In this document: piece by piece, positions 46,401 through 58,324 of the stretch
How positions within the stretch are numbered: the stretch's first letter is position 1
Layout: every line of letters begins with the position of its first letter
Source: Gymnopus androsaceus JB14
Taxonomy: Eukaryota > Basidiomycota > Agaricomycetes > Agaricales > Omphalotaceae
Length of the DNA stretch: 64,000 bases
NCBI GenBank assembly: GCA_009733575.1
Contig: ML769435.1
Span: 1 to 64,000 of the forward strand
Reading direction: 5' to 3'
Translations under genes and position numbers: made by a program
The notes under the pieces: model-generated
What the model was told of the DNA's origin: nothing
Databases searched by the model: none
Seen by the model: only the letters and a program-made list of their open reading frames with translations

Positions 46401-47900
46401 CAGCTCCTGGCCTGGCTACCCAGCCGTGAACAAAGCATGAAATTTTTGCGTTCTTCTTGTACTCCAAAGCATTCTCCCGGTCCGTGTCGAGTTGTCAGTT
46501 GTACGGAAGAAATTGGATCGGAACGGCACGTCAAATCGTCTGGGGATAGGAGACGCCAGCAATACATGCTGTTTGTGGGGCGCCAAGGCAGAATGAGGAT
46601 TTACTGGAGGGAGGAGGGAGAAGACGGAAGATGCGTCGGAAAAATTTGAGTATCATGGTGGCCTGTAAGACTGCAACAAGCGATGTCCCGAATCCCGACT
46701 CGAATGCCAATGCGAGTCGGACTTGAAGTAGTGATTTCTCTGAATCTTGCAAGTACTTGAATTTAGAGATGAATCTCTGGATAGAAAGATAGAAATACGT
46801 CAACTAGTTAAATACTTTCCTATTCAGATCCAGAGCTTGAGGGAATCGAGACTGGAGAGGGAAAGTGTAAGACAAATAAGCGCCTCGATAAAAAAGTAAG
46901 CGCGCGAATCTACTTGATCTCGAACATCACGAGCTTTTCACTGTACATGTCCTCCAACTTGCCCTAAATGCCTGGATTGAGCATCCTCTCCCTGTTCCAT
47001 CTTCATAATAATCTTTCTTTTTTTCGAGCAGACATGGCTGCTTTCTTACGACTCTATAAAGGGGCCAGTGGAGCTTTGACGAGAGTAAAGGAATGAACGT
47101 TTGACTATGTTTCTTTCTCGTGAGGTTTGTACAATCGACTCTTCTTTTATTCAGCGATAGTTTTACTGAAGGAACTATGGACAAAGCGTTCAATATCTGG
47201 AAGTTCTCGATTATTCGGTCATACAACGCATACAGCAACGACAAAGGCGAACTACTTGACCTCTTCTGCAAGAGTTGATTGGAACAGCTGCTGAATCGGG
47301 TTTGCGCGCCACCACCCCCCTTCCTCGTTCCCACATTTATCTTCTTCTGTTTCCACTTGCTTCTACCCATACTCTTCCATGGAGTGCTGCTCGATAGTGC
47401 AATTGGAATGGGGGTCGGCCTCAGATCGACTACTACTGAACTACTGACGTGGGAGATGCACGAAAGATGCTATCACTGCACCCCAGATTACCGAGACGAC
47501 ACGGGTACAACTTGAACTGGAATTGGGGTCGAATATAGAGGCGGTGGTGATTCGTCAAGCTGCTACCTAGGCCTTCATTCCCAACGACCTCTCCGCCTCG
47601 GCTTCTTCCTCTTAAGGTCACCGGACTCGCCCGGGTGCCTTCGTCGACTCCGCTCAGCCCTATAAAAACATCATGTACATACAGGTACAGGTCAGGAGGG
47701 ACTTGGCTGCGACGAGAATATAGACGGGATTGTAGACCAACATCCGGAACCTTCACTTCACGGTTGCTCTACAACGCCCTCTTCCTATACCGAGGCTTCT
47801 TCCGTTGGATTGGTATGAAGGCAAGATTTGGTCCGAGACTGTACCTTCAGTGTACATGACATACATGTTTATCTTCTCTTCGTTCTTGTAATTAATCTTT
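43430..47900. repeat. Unit 1 of a 4.6-kb tandem duplication
   Basis: This unit aligns with about 48000-52250 over nearly its whole length, at offsets of 4.57 kb at the left rising to about 4.7 kb. It contains membrane-protein gene A and about 2.9 kb of flank with no intact gene. In the flank a minus-strand frame HDLLVLLDDDSVIGFDGFL (near 46.35 kb) is also kept in unit 2. Confidence 0.8.
43504..44835 (-). CDS. Serpentine membrane protein A (agaricomycete WRAW/VESG family)
   Basis: The start at 44835 gives MTPEESSELSLLGQILYSNL, then a first span (FGGNIFTCLLFG|LYILAFSISLY) across an intron ending CTTTTGGTATA/TTTTGCAG. Later spans include KVLWACIIVLLLCNVWSF, the signature VVGDAIVAWRAWAIWSES, and TQVEKILLFLVESGVVYCAI, then CLYVIIQIFATKLG. 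It ends MRLA at 43504. This pattern of about seven spans, with WRAW on one loop and VESG in the sixth span, recurs in large uncharacterised agaricomycete families. The ligand and role are unknown. It is the paralog of the 48-kb gene with the same exon structure. The first exon may extend upstream. Confidence 0.72.
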
Positions 47901-48087
47901 CCTTTCCACCAGGATCTTTCGAAGAAACAAAAGGTGCATCGGGGAAAATGTGAAGGAATGGACGTTTGAATCAGTTTATTTCTTATTGGTGCAATCTATA
48001 CCTTAACACCGTTAATACGTTCTCATTTTGTAGTGTTGTTTCGCAGTTAATCGATGCATTGAACATATATGCAAGCTACGTATTACC
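44836..48087. other. Flank of unit 1, no intact gene seen
   Basis: Many short ORFs are present, some shared with unit 2 (HDLLVLLDDDSVIGF.GFL), but none extends into a recognisable protein. They may be exons of a degenerate gene. An AT-rich stretch near 45.1 kb precedes membrane-protein gene A. Confidence 0.45.
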
Positions 48088-51000
48088 CTAACCTGACTCA
48101 AAGTCACCGTTGTGTGTCTCATGAATAGTCGACAGAAACGCTTCGACTGGAGATTGATCCAAACTGAGAGCTAGGAAAACTGCCAATGGGTACAGTACCT
48201 GGGCATACAGTATAAGCTTGTATGTGTTGAAGTGAGATGTAGATTGGCTTCTTACCGCGGTAGCGTCAGCGACCTCTCCAATTCCTATATCCCATATTTC
48301 AAGCCCAATTGAACTTCCTAATTTCGTCGCAAAGATTTGGATAATAACATAGAGGCACTGCAACGAGGTACTTAGGACTTGGTATAAATCCCGTTCAAAA
48401 ACAAAAATTCCCACCTGAATGACGCAGTACACCACGCCTGATTCAACGAGAAAGAGCAAAATCTTTTCGACTTGAGTGTGCTTCCTTTTATTTACAGAAA
48501 TAATTTTGAGGGCCTGACGATGATTCCTTAGTAATAAATCCATTAAACTGGTCAAGACTACAGTGTATAGCACAAAGAAAACCAAGCTTACCATGCTTTG
48601 AACGCAATTAAAATTGTGGACAGTAGATTGACTGCAAGAGAGAAAATGGAGGAAATCTCATCCATCGGGATTGTTGAGCCGGAATCGATCTTGGTTGTAT
48701 CGAGAAGGATGTCAGCAATGTTTGTTCCTTTCAATCAAGTAGTATAGTTAGAATCTTGATTTCTGAATCAGAAAAGCTCTCTATCTCACCAATATTACCG
48801 ATCATTAGTATGGCAAGGAGAAATTTCGCTGTTCTTGACTCAGACCAAATGGCCCATGCCCTCCAAGCCACAATTGCATCTCCAACGACAAGCTAAGGAA
48901 CTAGTATTCAAAATACTGAGCATTTACAGAAAATTAAAGATACTCGCATTGATATTAAACGGTACACTGTCCACGATAGTGACTTCACCACTGAGTGTGA
49001 AATATGTATTGAGAACAGTATCAAGACTTTCGGAGACCATGAAAGTCGTCTTGATGTCAACAATAAGGAGTATTATCTGATCCGCAAAGTTCCACACATT
49101 GCAGAGCAGCAAAACTAGTATACAACCCCACAGGACTTTGCGAGGACGTCCTCGGATTCCTGTTTTACTGCCAGAAAGCAAAATTGATCGTTGTATGTTA
49201 TTTTCAACCCTGACAGTGAGCTTACCCAGATGTGTAAAGTGCAATAGAGAACGAAGCAATATAGAGCCCTGCAGAATGTAGTTCAGTTTCAGTTTCGCCC
49301 GGAGACGAATGATACACATACCAAACAGTAAGCAAGTGAAAATGGTTCCTCCGAAGAGATTTCCGTAAATGATCTCTCCTAGCATCGAGAGGTCGCTGCT
49401 TTCTTCTGGTGTCATACTTGTAAGTAATTAGGAAAGGTTCAAGAGTGAGAGGATGTGAGACCGCGTTCATAATGATTCCTTTTGAAGGTTTTCTAGTAAC
49501 ACAGAGAAATGATCCGGTTGCAGATACTGGATGGTGTAATTTTCAAGTTTTATGATCACTGCACGCCGCCATTATGAACTTTGCGCTGAGAAGAAAGTGA
49601 TAATCTAAGCACGTAACGTTAAAAAGAAAGGAAGATAATCATTGCATCCGACTCGGTGAATGGAATACAAAAAGCGACGTAGGTCAGATGAGATGCTCCT
49701 TAGAGGGAAGAGATATACATATATATTTTGAAGGAGGAGGAGAATTGATGGAGTAGGAGGAAGCCAACATATCTCCAGGAACTCGGTTCAGCTCACAAGC
49801 CTTGAATCAAGACGTGTAACCCGCACCTAATAAATAAAATGCAGCTTCGCGATCCATGCAGTTCCAAATTTTGTACCAGCGTAGCTTGCTCGACATTTGC
49901 CCTGCCTCTCGTCTCCTCTCACTGAAAAAAAAGAACGTCAATGAACAAAATTCCAAAGATCACCAGTTGCAATCACCCTATCTCACGAGTAGCGCAATTG
50001 CTACCGGACCCAGGCGTCCCACAGTCCCCAAATAATCTTCACCCCTTCCAAAACACTTACTGGTAACGACACATGAGAATGAAGATTTAAGGATCATGAT
50101 CATTTGTTGCTCTGAGCGGGATTCAATGGTTAGCTAGAAACTGTAGGAGGAAGTGAGAAGATTAGAAGATCATGATGGTGATAATCGAAAAAGAACGAGA
50201 AAGGCTAATATCAGCTTGAAGTATAATCCATTCATTCCTCAGCTTCGTCTTCATTACACCCGCTACACCAAACCAGTTGGAAAATATGAAGCTTACAACG
50301 CCAAAACGCAACATGATCAGGATAGGCGTAGGTTATTGATTGAATAAGATGAAGATGAAGAATGGACCTCCATGATGATGCGTCGATGTCCCCGAACCAG
50401 TAATCAAGAAAAGATTCTATCAGGGAGATGGAGGAAGGCCTGGGCTTTACTAATCCAATTTCCACCGAGCCAAGTCCAGCCAGTCCAGCCTCAGAGTTTA
50501 CTCCTCGGGGCTCCCCTCCTACGTAATCGTCACCCTCGCAATCGTAACTGCCGGAGCAGCTGAAGTGTCAGAGCCCCAAAGCAGTTTCGACTCGAATATT
50601 GTATATGTGTTAGTTGTACTGACATCAATATCGACGAGCGTAAGGCAAGACTTGTAGGGAGGAGAGCAGGTTGTGGCGGAGGTAAGGCGGTCGGTAGTGG
50701 TCAAAGGGGGAAGCGAAGAAGGGTTGGCTGGCTGGTTCGCTGTTCCGACTCGACGCCCTGACGGACTCGGAAATAGATCCTTACGCAGAACTGGCGGGAC
50801 CTGCTGAGACTATACTAATGTGGGAGTCTCAGGTGGCGATGTGTTCGTCGCCTTCGCCAGAGCATCCATCTTCATCATAGCGTTGAAACTGGCAGCTTGC
50901 TTAGGCGAGGAAAATACCAATCTGATATAGCACCGGCTCCCTGTTGCGCATGAGAACATGCACTTCATCCCATGAGTTGAGCACCCTTCGACGCTTAAAG

Positions 51001-52250
51001 TGGCTCACCACCTGTACAAATTGCTCGGAGAAGGTAAAAATCCGCCAAAACCAATAACAGAATCATCATCGAGCAAAGCCAGAAGGTCGTGCGCAGTGTG
51101 TGCCCGATTTCCGGGCCTTGACTACCCAAACATCAACCAAGCATGGTATTTCTGCGTCCTTCTAGTACTCGAAAAGATTCTCCGTGTCGAGTTGTCGGTT
51201 GCACCGGAGAAATTGGATTGGAACGGTACGCCAAATCATCCGAAGGAGACGCCAGAAAAACGTGCTATCCATAGGGTGCCACGGCTGAATAAGGATTTTA
51301 CTGGAGGGAGGAGGGAGGAGGGAGGAGACGAAAGACGCGTCAGAGAATTTTAATGGGCCTGGTACCTGCAACGAGGAGCCGATGCCAATGCAATTGAAAT
51401 AGAGTGTTCTCTGAAGCTTGTGAGTATTTGAATTTAGAGATGGATATCCGGAGAGAAAGATAGTCAGCTTGCCTTCTATTCAGAGCTTGAAGCTGAACCT
51501 CGAAGTTGAGGGAATCGCGGTGAAAGTGCAAGGCAAATAAGCGCCTGGCCCGCAGAAAAGTAAGCGCCCGAATTTTGCTTCATCTTATTGAACTTCAGTT
51601 ACAAGAGCAAATAACCAGTACATGTCCTGCAACTTGCCCTCAATGCCTGGATTGAGCGTCCTCTCCCTTCTATATATTTATAACCCTTCCTTTTCACTGG
51701 AATCCTTTGAAGAAAGACGATTGCTTTCTTACGGCTCGACGATCTAAAGCAGGAACTTTTAACGAGAGAATAGCTGGAGAATATAAAGGAATAGACGTTT
51801 GCGAGGTGTGTACACTCTACGCTTCTTTTATTCAGTGATACTTTTACTGAACGAATTATGTATATAGCGTTCAATACTTGGAAGCGACTTGATTATGGAC
51901 TTTCGGAACAGCTTGTCTTCCCTCGCTCTACATTTGTCCTCTTCTCTTTCCACGCACTTCTCTAGATCTCCAAGACAATGCTGGTGCAACTGGAAATGGA
52001 ACTAGGGGTCGAAAAATGGAGATGATGCTACCTAAACCTTCATTCCCAACGACTCTCCATCCCGACTTCGGACTCATCCTTCCTGGTGCCTATCAAAACA
52101 TCATGTACATATTCAACTCGTATATTCAGAGCCCAGGCGGAGCAAGTACCTAGCTGCGACCGGAACGTGGATGGGGTTGTAGACTTGTGTCCGGAACCTT
52201 CACCTCACAATCGCTCTCTTCTTTTATTGTATTGGTATTCGAAATCACTG
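48000..52250. repeat. Unit 2 of the 4.6-kb tandem duplication
   Basis: The counterpart of 43430-47900. Shared landmarks include TCTCCAGG.ACT.GGT near 49767 (45181 in unit 1), TCTCACTGAAAAAAA near 49918 (45318), and CAAAACCAATAAC.GAATCAT near 51047 (46343). The right part is more gapped than the gene-bearing left part. Confidence 0.8.
48088..49415 (-). CDS. Serpentine membrane protein B (agaricomycete WRAW/VESG family)
   Basis: All nine exons join in frame. The start at 49415 gives MTPEESSDLSMLGEIIYGNL; the first span is GGTIFTCLLFG|LYIASFSIALY, with a GTATGT...CTGCAG intron. Then come KVLWGCILVLLLCNVWNF, LVVGDAIVAWRAWAIWSES, FLLAILMIGNIGTNIADILL, IFSLAVNLLSTILIAFKAW, TQVEKILLFLVESGVVYCVI and CLYVIIQIFATKLG. 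The C-terminal tail ends in THNGDFESG (stop 48088-48090). An external first loop and seven spans are consistent with a receptor-like protein; the role is unknown. Differences from gene A are spread through the protein, so both copies appear to be maintained. Confidence 0.78.
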
Positions 52251-53565
52251 CCCATGGTGGCTCCCTGCCTCGGGTGAGGGTTTGGGACGGGTTCATAGGA
52301 AGCAAGGGACTCCATTCGAGTCATCGAGTCCAACCCTACGATAGCCTCCGAACCATCCGTCCTTCTTCCTCCGCTTCCTCACGCAACTGCGGGTATAGAC
52401 GCGTTTCGCGCGCACCGGCTTCAACCGACGCAGTACATAAATCAAGATCTAATAAGTTGGCTATCCCCGAAGGATTATGCCATTGGAAGGTCTGGGTCGG
52501 GACGCTGGCTGAGGGATTTTCCTCCGATTCGTCCTTGTTGGTCGGCATTCCTGCTATCAAGGACCTTAACAGCGCACGTACCAGTTTTGGGTCCTGGGCA
52601 CTATTTTGACGAATGAAATGTGGAGGAAAGATGGGTTGCTGTCCACATCGCACTTTGGTGTTGTACCCATGAGGTCGCATACGGCTCACGTGGATAGAGA
52701 CAGGAAATATCGGTTATGCTGTATGGTTTTTACGCATGCTTGTGCAGCTGATAGATGCGATGCCCTATATGGTGACTTTCGAATACTGGGAGGGAGTGGA
52801 TTGAATAGTGATGTTTTGGTCTCGAATGCGTGTAGTATTCGATTCGATGCTACTTCAGACTGTATGTGCGTAGGCGCTCAAGAAGCGCCATTTCATTACT
52901 TTCAACTCGAATCGTTGAGCCGAACAGCTATCACAGTTGCGATAGTCTAACATCCTCTGGCAGAATCGGACTGGAGCTACATCCATACATATCACATAAT
53001 TCGAGTCGTCGAGTCTTCGACATGATTGGATCGCTTCAATCACTTATCATCGCTTTCGTGAGCGAACATGTGTATCGACTATGTACATAGTTCAAGTTCT
53101 AGAATCCGATTCTTCAAATTCTCGCCAAGGCTCTGAACTTGGAGTCAGAAAACGTCTACAGTACGCTCCCGAATGCAGTACGACCTTGAAAGGAAGCACG
53201 CAATGCGATATTAGGGGATATTATATAGGAATGGGAACAGCGGTATCGCTGTCGAGGACTGGGATAGAGATTAATGTTCGCACCGGAACCGGCGTTTCTA
53301 TCTGGGACCGTACCGTGTAATACACTTGCTTCCTTTCCTGTCAAGAACGACACCGGTCTCTGGATGATTGCAGGTGATATTTGCTTTTGATCATTTCGGC
53401 TTAGCTCGTATGCTCATGCAGCTATAAAGAGTTAAAGACCCAGAAGAACCCCTTCTGACTTCTTCATCGCTTCACCACATATGCAAATGAAACAAGACGC
53501 TATATTGTTCCCTCCTCTGTTTAAAGCTGGAGAGGTGAAGCTATTCAGCTCTCGATCTATCTTGT
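49416..53565. other. Flank of unit 2 and following region, no firm gene
   Basis: It contains the counterpart of the unit-1 flank up to about 52.25 kb. After that, a minus-strand frame at 52336-52689 has coding-like character (QDPKLVRALLRSLIAGMPTN, NPSGIANLLDLDLCTASVEA) but no recognised family or clear splice sites. On the plus strand 53081-53320 is open. None is firm enough for a separate gene call. Confidence 0.4.
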
Positions 53566-54681
53566 ATGAATTCTGATAGAGTCATATTACAGCGCCCATG
53601 CTCATTGCATGTGATATCTGCATTGAAGCCCAAGCCTCATCCTCTCGAAGCCAGCAAACTACGTCTCAATCATACGAGGCTTCCAACCTATCCACGAATC
53701 GCTTACAATCGACCCATCTCTAGACGTTCCCCTCGCTCTACGACCGCCACGCACCCAAACAGAACCTACTGAAGCGAAGAGAAACAATGTCAATCTCAAA
53801 GTCCACAACGCCGAGATCTGTTGCAGATATCCATGTCGTCGAGCCAAAGGTTGGAGAAACGACAGCGCCGGCGAAAGTTTATGTGAGATCTGACGTCGGA
53901 GATATCAGTATTCGAATGGTGCGGCTCTTACATCCTGCTCCTATCTTACCAATATAATGACGCTCTCTCTCAATAGCATCGTGAACCCCTGGGATCCAGC
54001 CAGTCCCAGTCAGTCAGATCCACTTTAATACACCAATCCAGAGCTCGGCCTCGCCGAGGGTCTTTCATTCTTTCTGTGCGTGCTGGATGGGGCGACGTGA
54101 TTGTCTCAATCCCACGAAATTTCATGGACCTCTACGAGTTACAGCTAAAGGTGCTTTGTGCGTATCACCTGCGCTGGCTGGTGGCTCTTTTCGCACTGTG
54201 GGAGAGAGCTCTTGCGGGATGCTATTTAGGACGAGGGAATGCTTCGTGGGTAAGGAAGTAGATCCAAGCTTAAACTTGGTCGAAGAGATACAGGAGGAGG
54301 ACGATGGGGAAGAGAACGGAGACGTAGAGGCAGATGCCGTTACGGGAGAAGAGAGGCAACAGGTCTCGCTTCCGGATGATGAGGTCACCATCGAGGCGAA
54401 AGGAGGACGAGTGTATCTCCAGTATGACGACGAAACGAGTTCGGATAGGCAATTAGAGTGAGTACTGATTTATTTTCATCGACGTTGTCATAAATAACAT
54501 GCTAATTCCTTCTTTCTGCCATGATTCTAGCATTGACACTCTCAAACAACCAAGCCGAAGCCATGAGACCTCCAGGAATGTTCGGAAGCGTATGACCACT
54601 GACATTGACATCCTCCGATTCGGTTCCTACTTACCTGCGCGCGTCACTATCTGGACTTCAATCAGCACCACAGGATCTTGA
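53566..54681 (+). pseudogene. DUF7330-like protein gene with two frame breaks
   Basis: The expected order for this agaricomycete family is visible: ESLTIDPSLDVPLALRPP, NNVNLKVHNAEI, ADIHVVEPKVGE, AKVYVRSDVGDISIRM, then after an intron SVRAGWGDVIVSIPRNF, HGPLRVTAKGALCVSPALAG and RTRECFVGKE. An acidic linker and EVTIEAKGGRVYLQYDDE follow. A last exon (LKQPSRSHETSRN) ends at 54681. Between NAEI and ADIH (about 53820) there is one extra base, and between PRNF and HGPL (about 54120) one base is missing. The start is uncertain. Either the gene is decayed or the assembly has indels. The family assignment is from remembered motif order. Confidence 0.6.
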
Positions 54682-55344
54682 TTGCATAACTTATTCGTTT
54701 GATTTTACGGTAGCAGAGAGCTTTGGAAACTGCTTGAATACCTTCGCTGCTCGGAATATGTAAAATGTATGTATGTAAATTAGTCTGGACGACTGTCACT
54801 ACGAGTGTACTGTACTTTCGTGATCGATTTGTAACAAGAATATGGTCGGTTCAGAGGAGCTTGTATATCTGACACGAAGTGTTAATAATATGATGCAAAA
54901 CAATGAACGATAAAACTATACATAAGTACTCAGACAGCAAGAGGCAGGCGGTATTACATACCCATAGCAGCTGGACAGCACTATAGCTGCTCGACAAGTA
55001 CCTGCGTGAACTTAATTGAGCTTATCACAGCCCTAGAGTCTGGACAGAGGTGGAGCTATACTAGACAACCTCGACACTACTCAAACACTTTCCCGGTCAC
55101 AATGAGCCTAGTGCTCCGCTTAAAGAATTCTCAAGCTTGGAAAGTGACGTCCAATGGAGACGTAGAGCCAACCAGCTCAGTTCTTCCCCGTACCTTAAAG
55201 TAATGGCCCATTAGCTGGCAGGCATTAAAGACATTTCCTTGCTGGCCTACGTCAGTGTCCCTGTCTAACCATACAGTCTAAAGCACATCTAATACAATGA
55301 AAAAGCAATGAAGATAAATTTCTACTCAGCAGCGACACTGACTT
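54682..55344. other. Intergenic, convergent 3' flanks
   Basis: AT-rich with short ORFs. It lies between the DUF7330-like gene (plus) and the ammonium transporter (minus). Nothing else is seen. Confidence 0.5.
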
Positions 55345-57336
55345 TCATTCCACATGTCCCTTCTCCAAGTCAATCTGGCGATGCTGATGATGATGCTCCG
55401 GTTCCCTCCCTCCACTCAGCGTCTCTCCTCCCTGCTTTTTATTCTCATGCCATATTTCCTGCTGCAACCCCACATAGTCATACGCAAACTCTCCCATTTC
55501 GAACTCGTCCAACCCGACAATCTCCGCCTCCTCACTGCCCCTCAGGCGTAGAATTCCAAAGGGGAAGAAATGCATAAGCCAGAGGATTATTGTGGTCATG
55601 ACAAAAGAGTATGAGAGCGTTGCGGTGGAGTCGGCCAGCTGGTACGCGAGTTGGATATAATGGTGGTCAAGCCAGCCACCGGGGATGACGGTGAAGCCGT
55701 CAAAAGCGGCTACGGAAGCTTGGGCGAAAAGACCTGTGAGGAGGTTTCCGACGATGCCGCCGATTGCATGGGAGGCAAATATCTACATGAGGAATGAAGA
55801 CAGAAGGAGGTAGTAACCAATATTAGCTTGGACATAATCATGAACGAACAACGTACGTCAAGTGTGTCATCGTACCCAAATATGAATTTGAGTTGAGTAG
55901 CAAAGTTGCAAATAGTACCTGCGGCGACACCAAACAGGACAGAGGCAGCTATGGATCGTAAATTCGTCGCAGGGTTCCAGTGAACGAAGAAAGGATTGGG
56001 ATCGAATGTGACGACTGACGAGCACCGACGAACCCAGACCCAGGAGTAATGGCTACCAGACCAGCGATAGCACCACTGCAGAAGCCTACAGCGGACCATT
56101 TCTTTTCAAGACGGTAATCCTAGCGCGCTGCGTCAGCAAAGCAACTGAATGTATTGAAAGAATATTACCCAAAGCATCCAAGTGATTCCACCTGCGCTAG
56201 CTGCCAAGTTGGTGACAGTGCATGCCATCGCAGCACGAAGATTGGCTGGGGATTTTTCCTTTAGTGATTCTCACTGCATGGAATTTCTCACTTACCACTA
56301 AGCGCAGACCCTCCATTGAACCCAAACCACCCAAACCAAAGCAACACTGTACCGAGGATAACATAACTCGTATTATGGGGCCTATACGCCAACTTGCTTT
56401 CAGTTCCATATCACGACGTTTACCAAGATATATCGAGATGGCGAGACCAGCAGATCCAGAAGTGATATGCACTGGAGAGCCACCGGCGAAGTCCAACCCA
56501 CCGAGAACGAACGACCAACCACTGCAGAGAACTAATAAGTTATGCATAAATGGTGAGAATGGTGAGCATTGGAAAACAAACTTTGAAGACCAAGTCCAAC
56601 ATGCAACTGGATCGTAGACGAGAGTTGACCACATGAATACGAAGACGGCACAGGGACCAAGACGACCTCGTTCTGCGAAGGCGCCTAGGGCAATCATCGG
56701 GCTAGCGAAACGTTAGTGATATTTGGTAAGAATAGTACAGAGAAAACATACGTGGCGGCGGCGAAAACAAGCTGGTAGACTGAGAATACAAGTGAAGGAA
56801 TACGAGTGCTACCAATTGAAGGAGATGCATCAACACCTCGCATACCGAAGTATTCTAGGAGAAATTTTAGTATATCTGTGTTTGTTTCCGAATGCGTTTG
56901 TTTGTAACATACTCAAATCTCCAATAAAGGGACTTCCGGTCTCGCTGAACGCTAAAGAAAATCCCCAGAAAAACCACTGCGCAGAACATGAGTTGGAAAG
57001 AAATCGGGAGAGACGTCTGCAATCTGGCAGCAAAAAGCAATTACGTACTTGAAACGACACCACGGCCACTGTCATCATGCTCATATACATCATTGAGAGC
57101 GCACTCTGTTCGCCTCAACAGGCCAGAGTAGAAGAACCCGAGTCCAGGTATCATAATCCATACGAACGCGGTCCCTATAAGTATCCACGCAATGTCACCA
57201 TTTTGGTATACCGTCTGAGCTCCCGATAGATCTGTGTAAATGATACTTCCAGCTATAATGAACCAATTGGAATTGTTATACGTGACAAGAAAAAATCGAA
57301 AAGAGATTTACCGCTATCATAGGTAATGTTAACCAT
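55345..57336 (-). CDS. AMT: Ammonium transporter (MEP/AMT family), one apparent frameshift
   Basis: A plasma-membrane channel for NH4+/NH3 uptake with the usual eleven spans. The start at 57336 gives [19 protein letters not shown], then [150 protein letters not shown] and a hydrophilic C tail ([20 protein letters not shown]). The intron near 56.0 kb uses a GTCAGT donor. Near 56411 the coding string LGKRR|GYGTE loses one base (GTGATATGG for GTGGATATGG), which shifts the frame; all sequence on both sides is well conserved. This suggests a sequencing indel or a very recent mutation. The pore and His regions look normal. Confidence 0.88.
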
Positions 57337-57394
57337 GGGAGTAGAAAAGAAACTGCAGGTCCATGAGATCGAAGTGGTTAAAGAATGAAATTCC

Positions 57395-57628
57395 TTATCG
57401 CTTGGACGGACGTCGGAGCCCTATGGAAATCAGCGGATTCAACATTCAATGGAATATTTCCGAACTAAGTAAATGATTCCCGGAAGCCAAGGGAAGGCAG
57501 GTAATCTTGGAAATCAGAAGTCCGATGTGCGCCCACGCTGAGCGTTCAACGAGCTCAGCACTGAACAGATACTGGAGATTTCACTATAAGATCCTTGCAT
57601 CGAACGTGTGTGTAGGGAGATAACGATA
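57395..57628. promoter_or_regulatory. Cluster of GATA-type sites upstream of the ammonium transporter
   Basis: GATAA appears as TTATC at 57395-57399, and GATAAC occurs twice in the string AGATAACGATAAC (57618-57630). All lie within 300 bp of the start codon. Nitrogen-catabolite GATA factors (AreA/NIT2 type) commonly act on MEP/AMT genes through closely spaced GATA sites. That they work here is inference. Confidence 0.4.
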
Positions 57629-57630
57629 AC

Positions 57631-58324
57631 GCGACATCCAATGGGAGAAAGGAACGGCAAACGGCCACAAAGGTTGAGTCAGGCTAGACAGTCATAAACC
57701 AGCCGGAATGAGCGCTTGAGTCAGGCTTGAGTACTAGTAGCAGTAGAGGGGAATAGTTCTAAGTTGCAGTCAGGTCAAAACGCAAATAGTTGATTCCTAC
57801 GTCGGACGACGGCATTTTGACGACGTACGGACATATTTTTTTAGAAATGACTGCATCCCATCGCCCTTTATCCTGTATAAGATCTAGACTGGCAGAAGAA
57901 CATGGAGGTCCAGCGGCAATTCGTAGAGATTGGTCCACGTGTCCGCCACCGGGTTCCTGGCAGTGGTCGATTCTCCTGTATGCGCGTCTATTTGCCATTT
58001 CAAGGGTGGAAATACTTCGCTGCTTAACGCAATGGTTCAAGCTGGATGAAATGGGGGGGCATTCCGCTAGGAGATGGAAAAATGCTCTCTGTCTCCAGTG
58101 TGTAAAGTAACGCCGAGTAGCAAAAAACATCTTTCAAAATAGATAGGACTTGAGATCCTTCTTATGATTACATGATCAAGCACCAGCTTAAACTAAATAA
58201 ATACAATTTTCCTCAGAGAAAAAACATGGCAAATATGAAAGAAGGGGAGGGAAGATGAAATATTCGCGAAGGGTTATTTCATCCTAGCTATACAAATAAG
58301 CAACGCCTTCCACGCCGTAACCTA
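57631..58324. other. Intergenic, between two minus-strand genes
   Basis: A plus-strand ORF (57790-58110) and an overlapping minus-strand ORF of similar length are present. Neither has recognisable motifs, and their mirrored extent suggests composition rather than coding. No repeat was noticed. Confidence 0.4.

Noticed and set aside
56222..56617. 131-codon plus-strand ORF
   Set aside because: Lies antisense to conserved ammonium-transporter exons.
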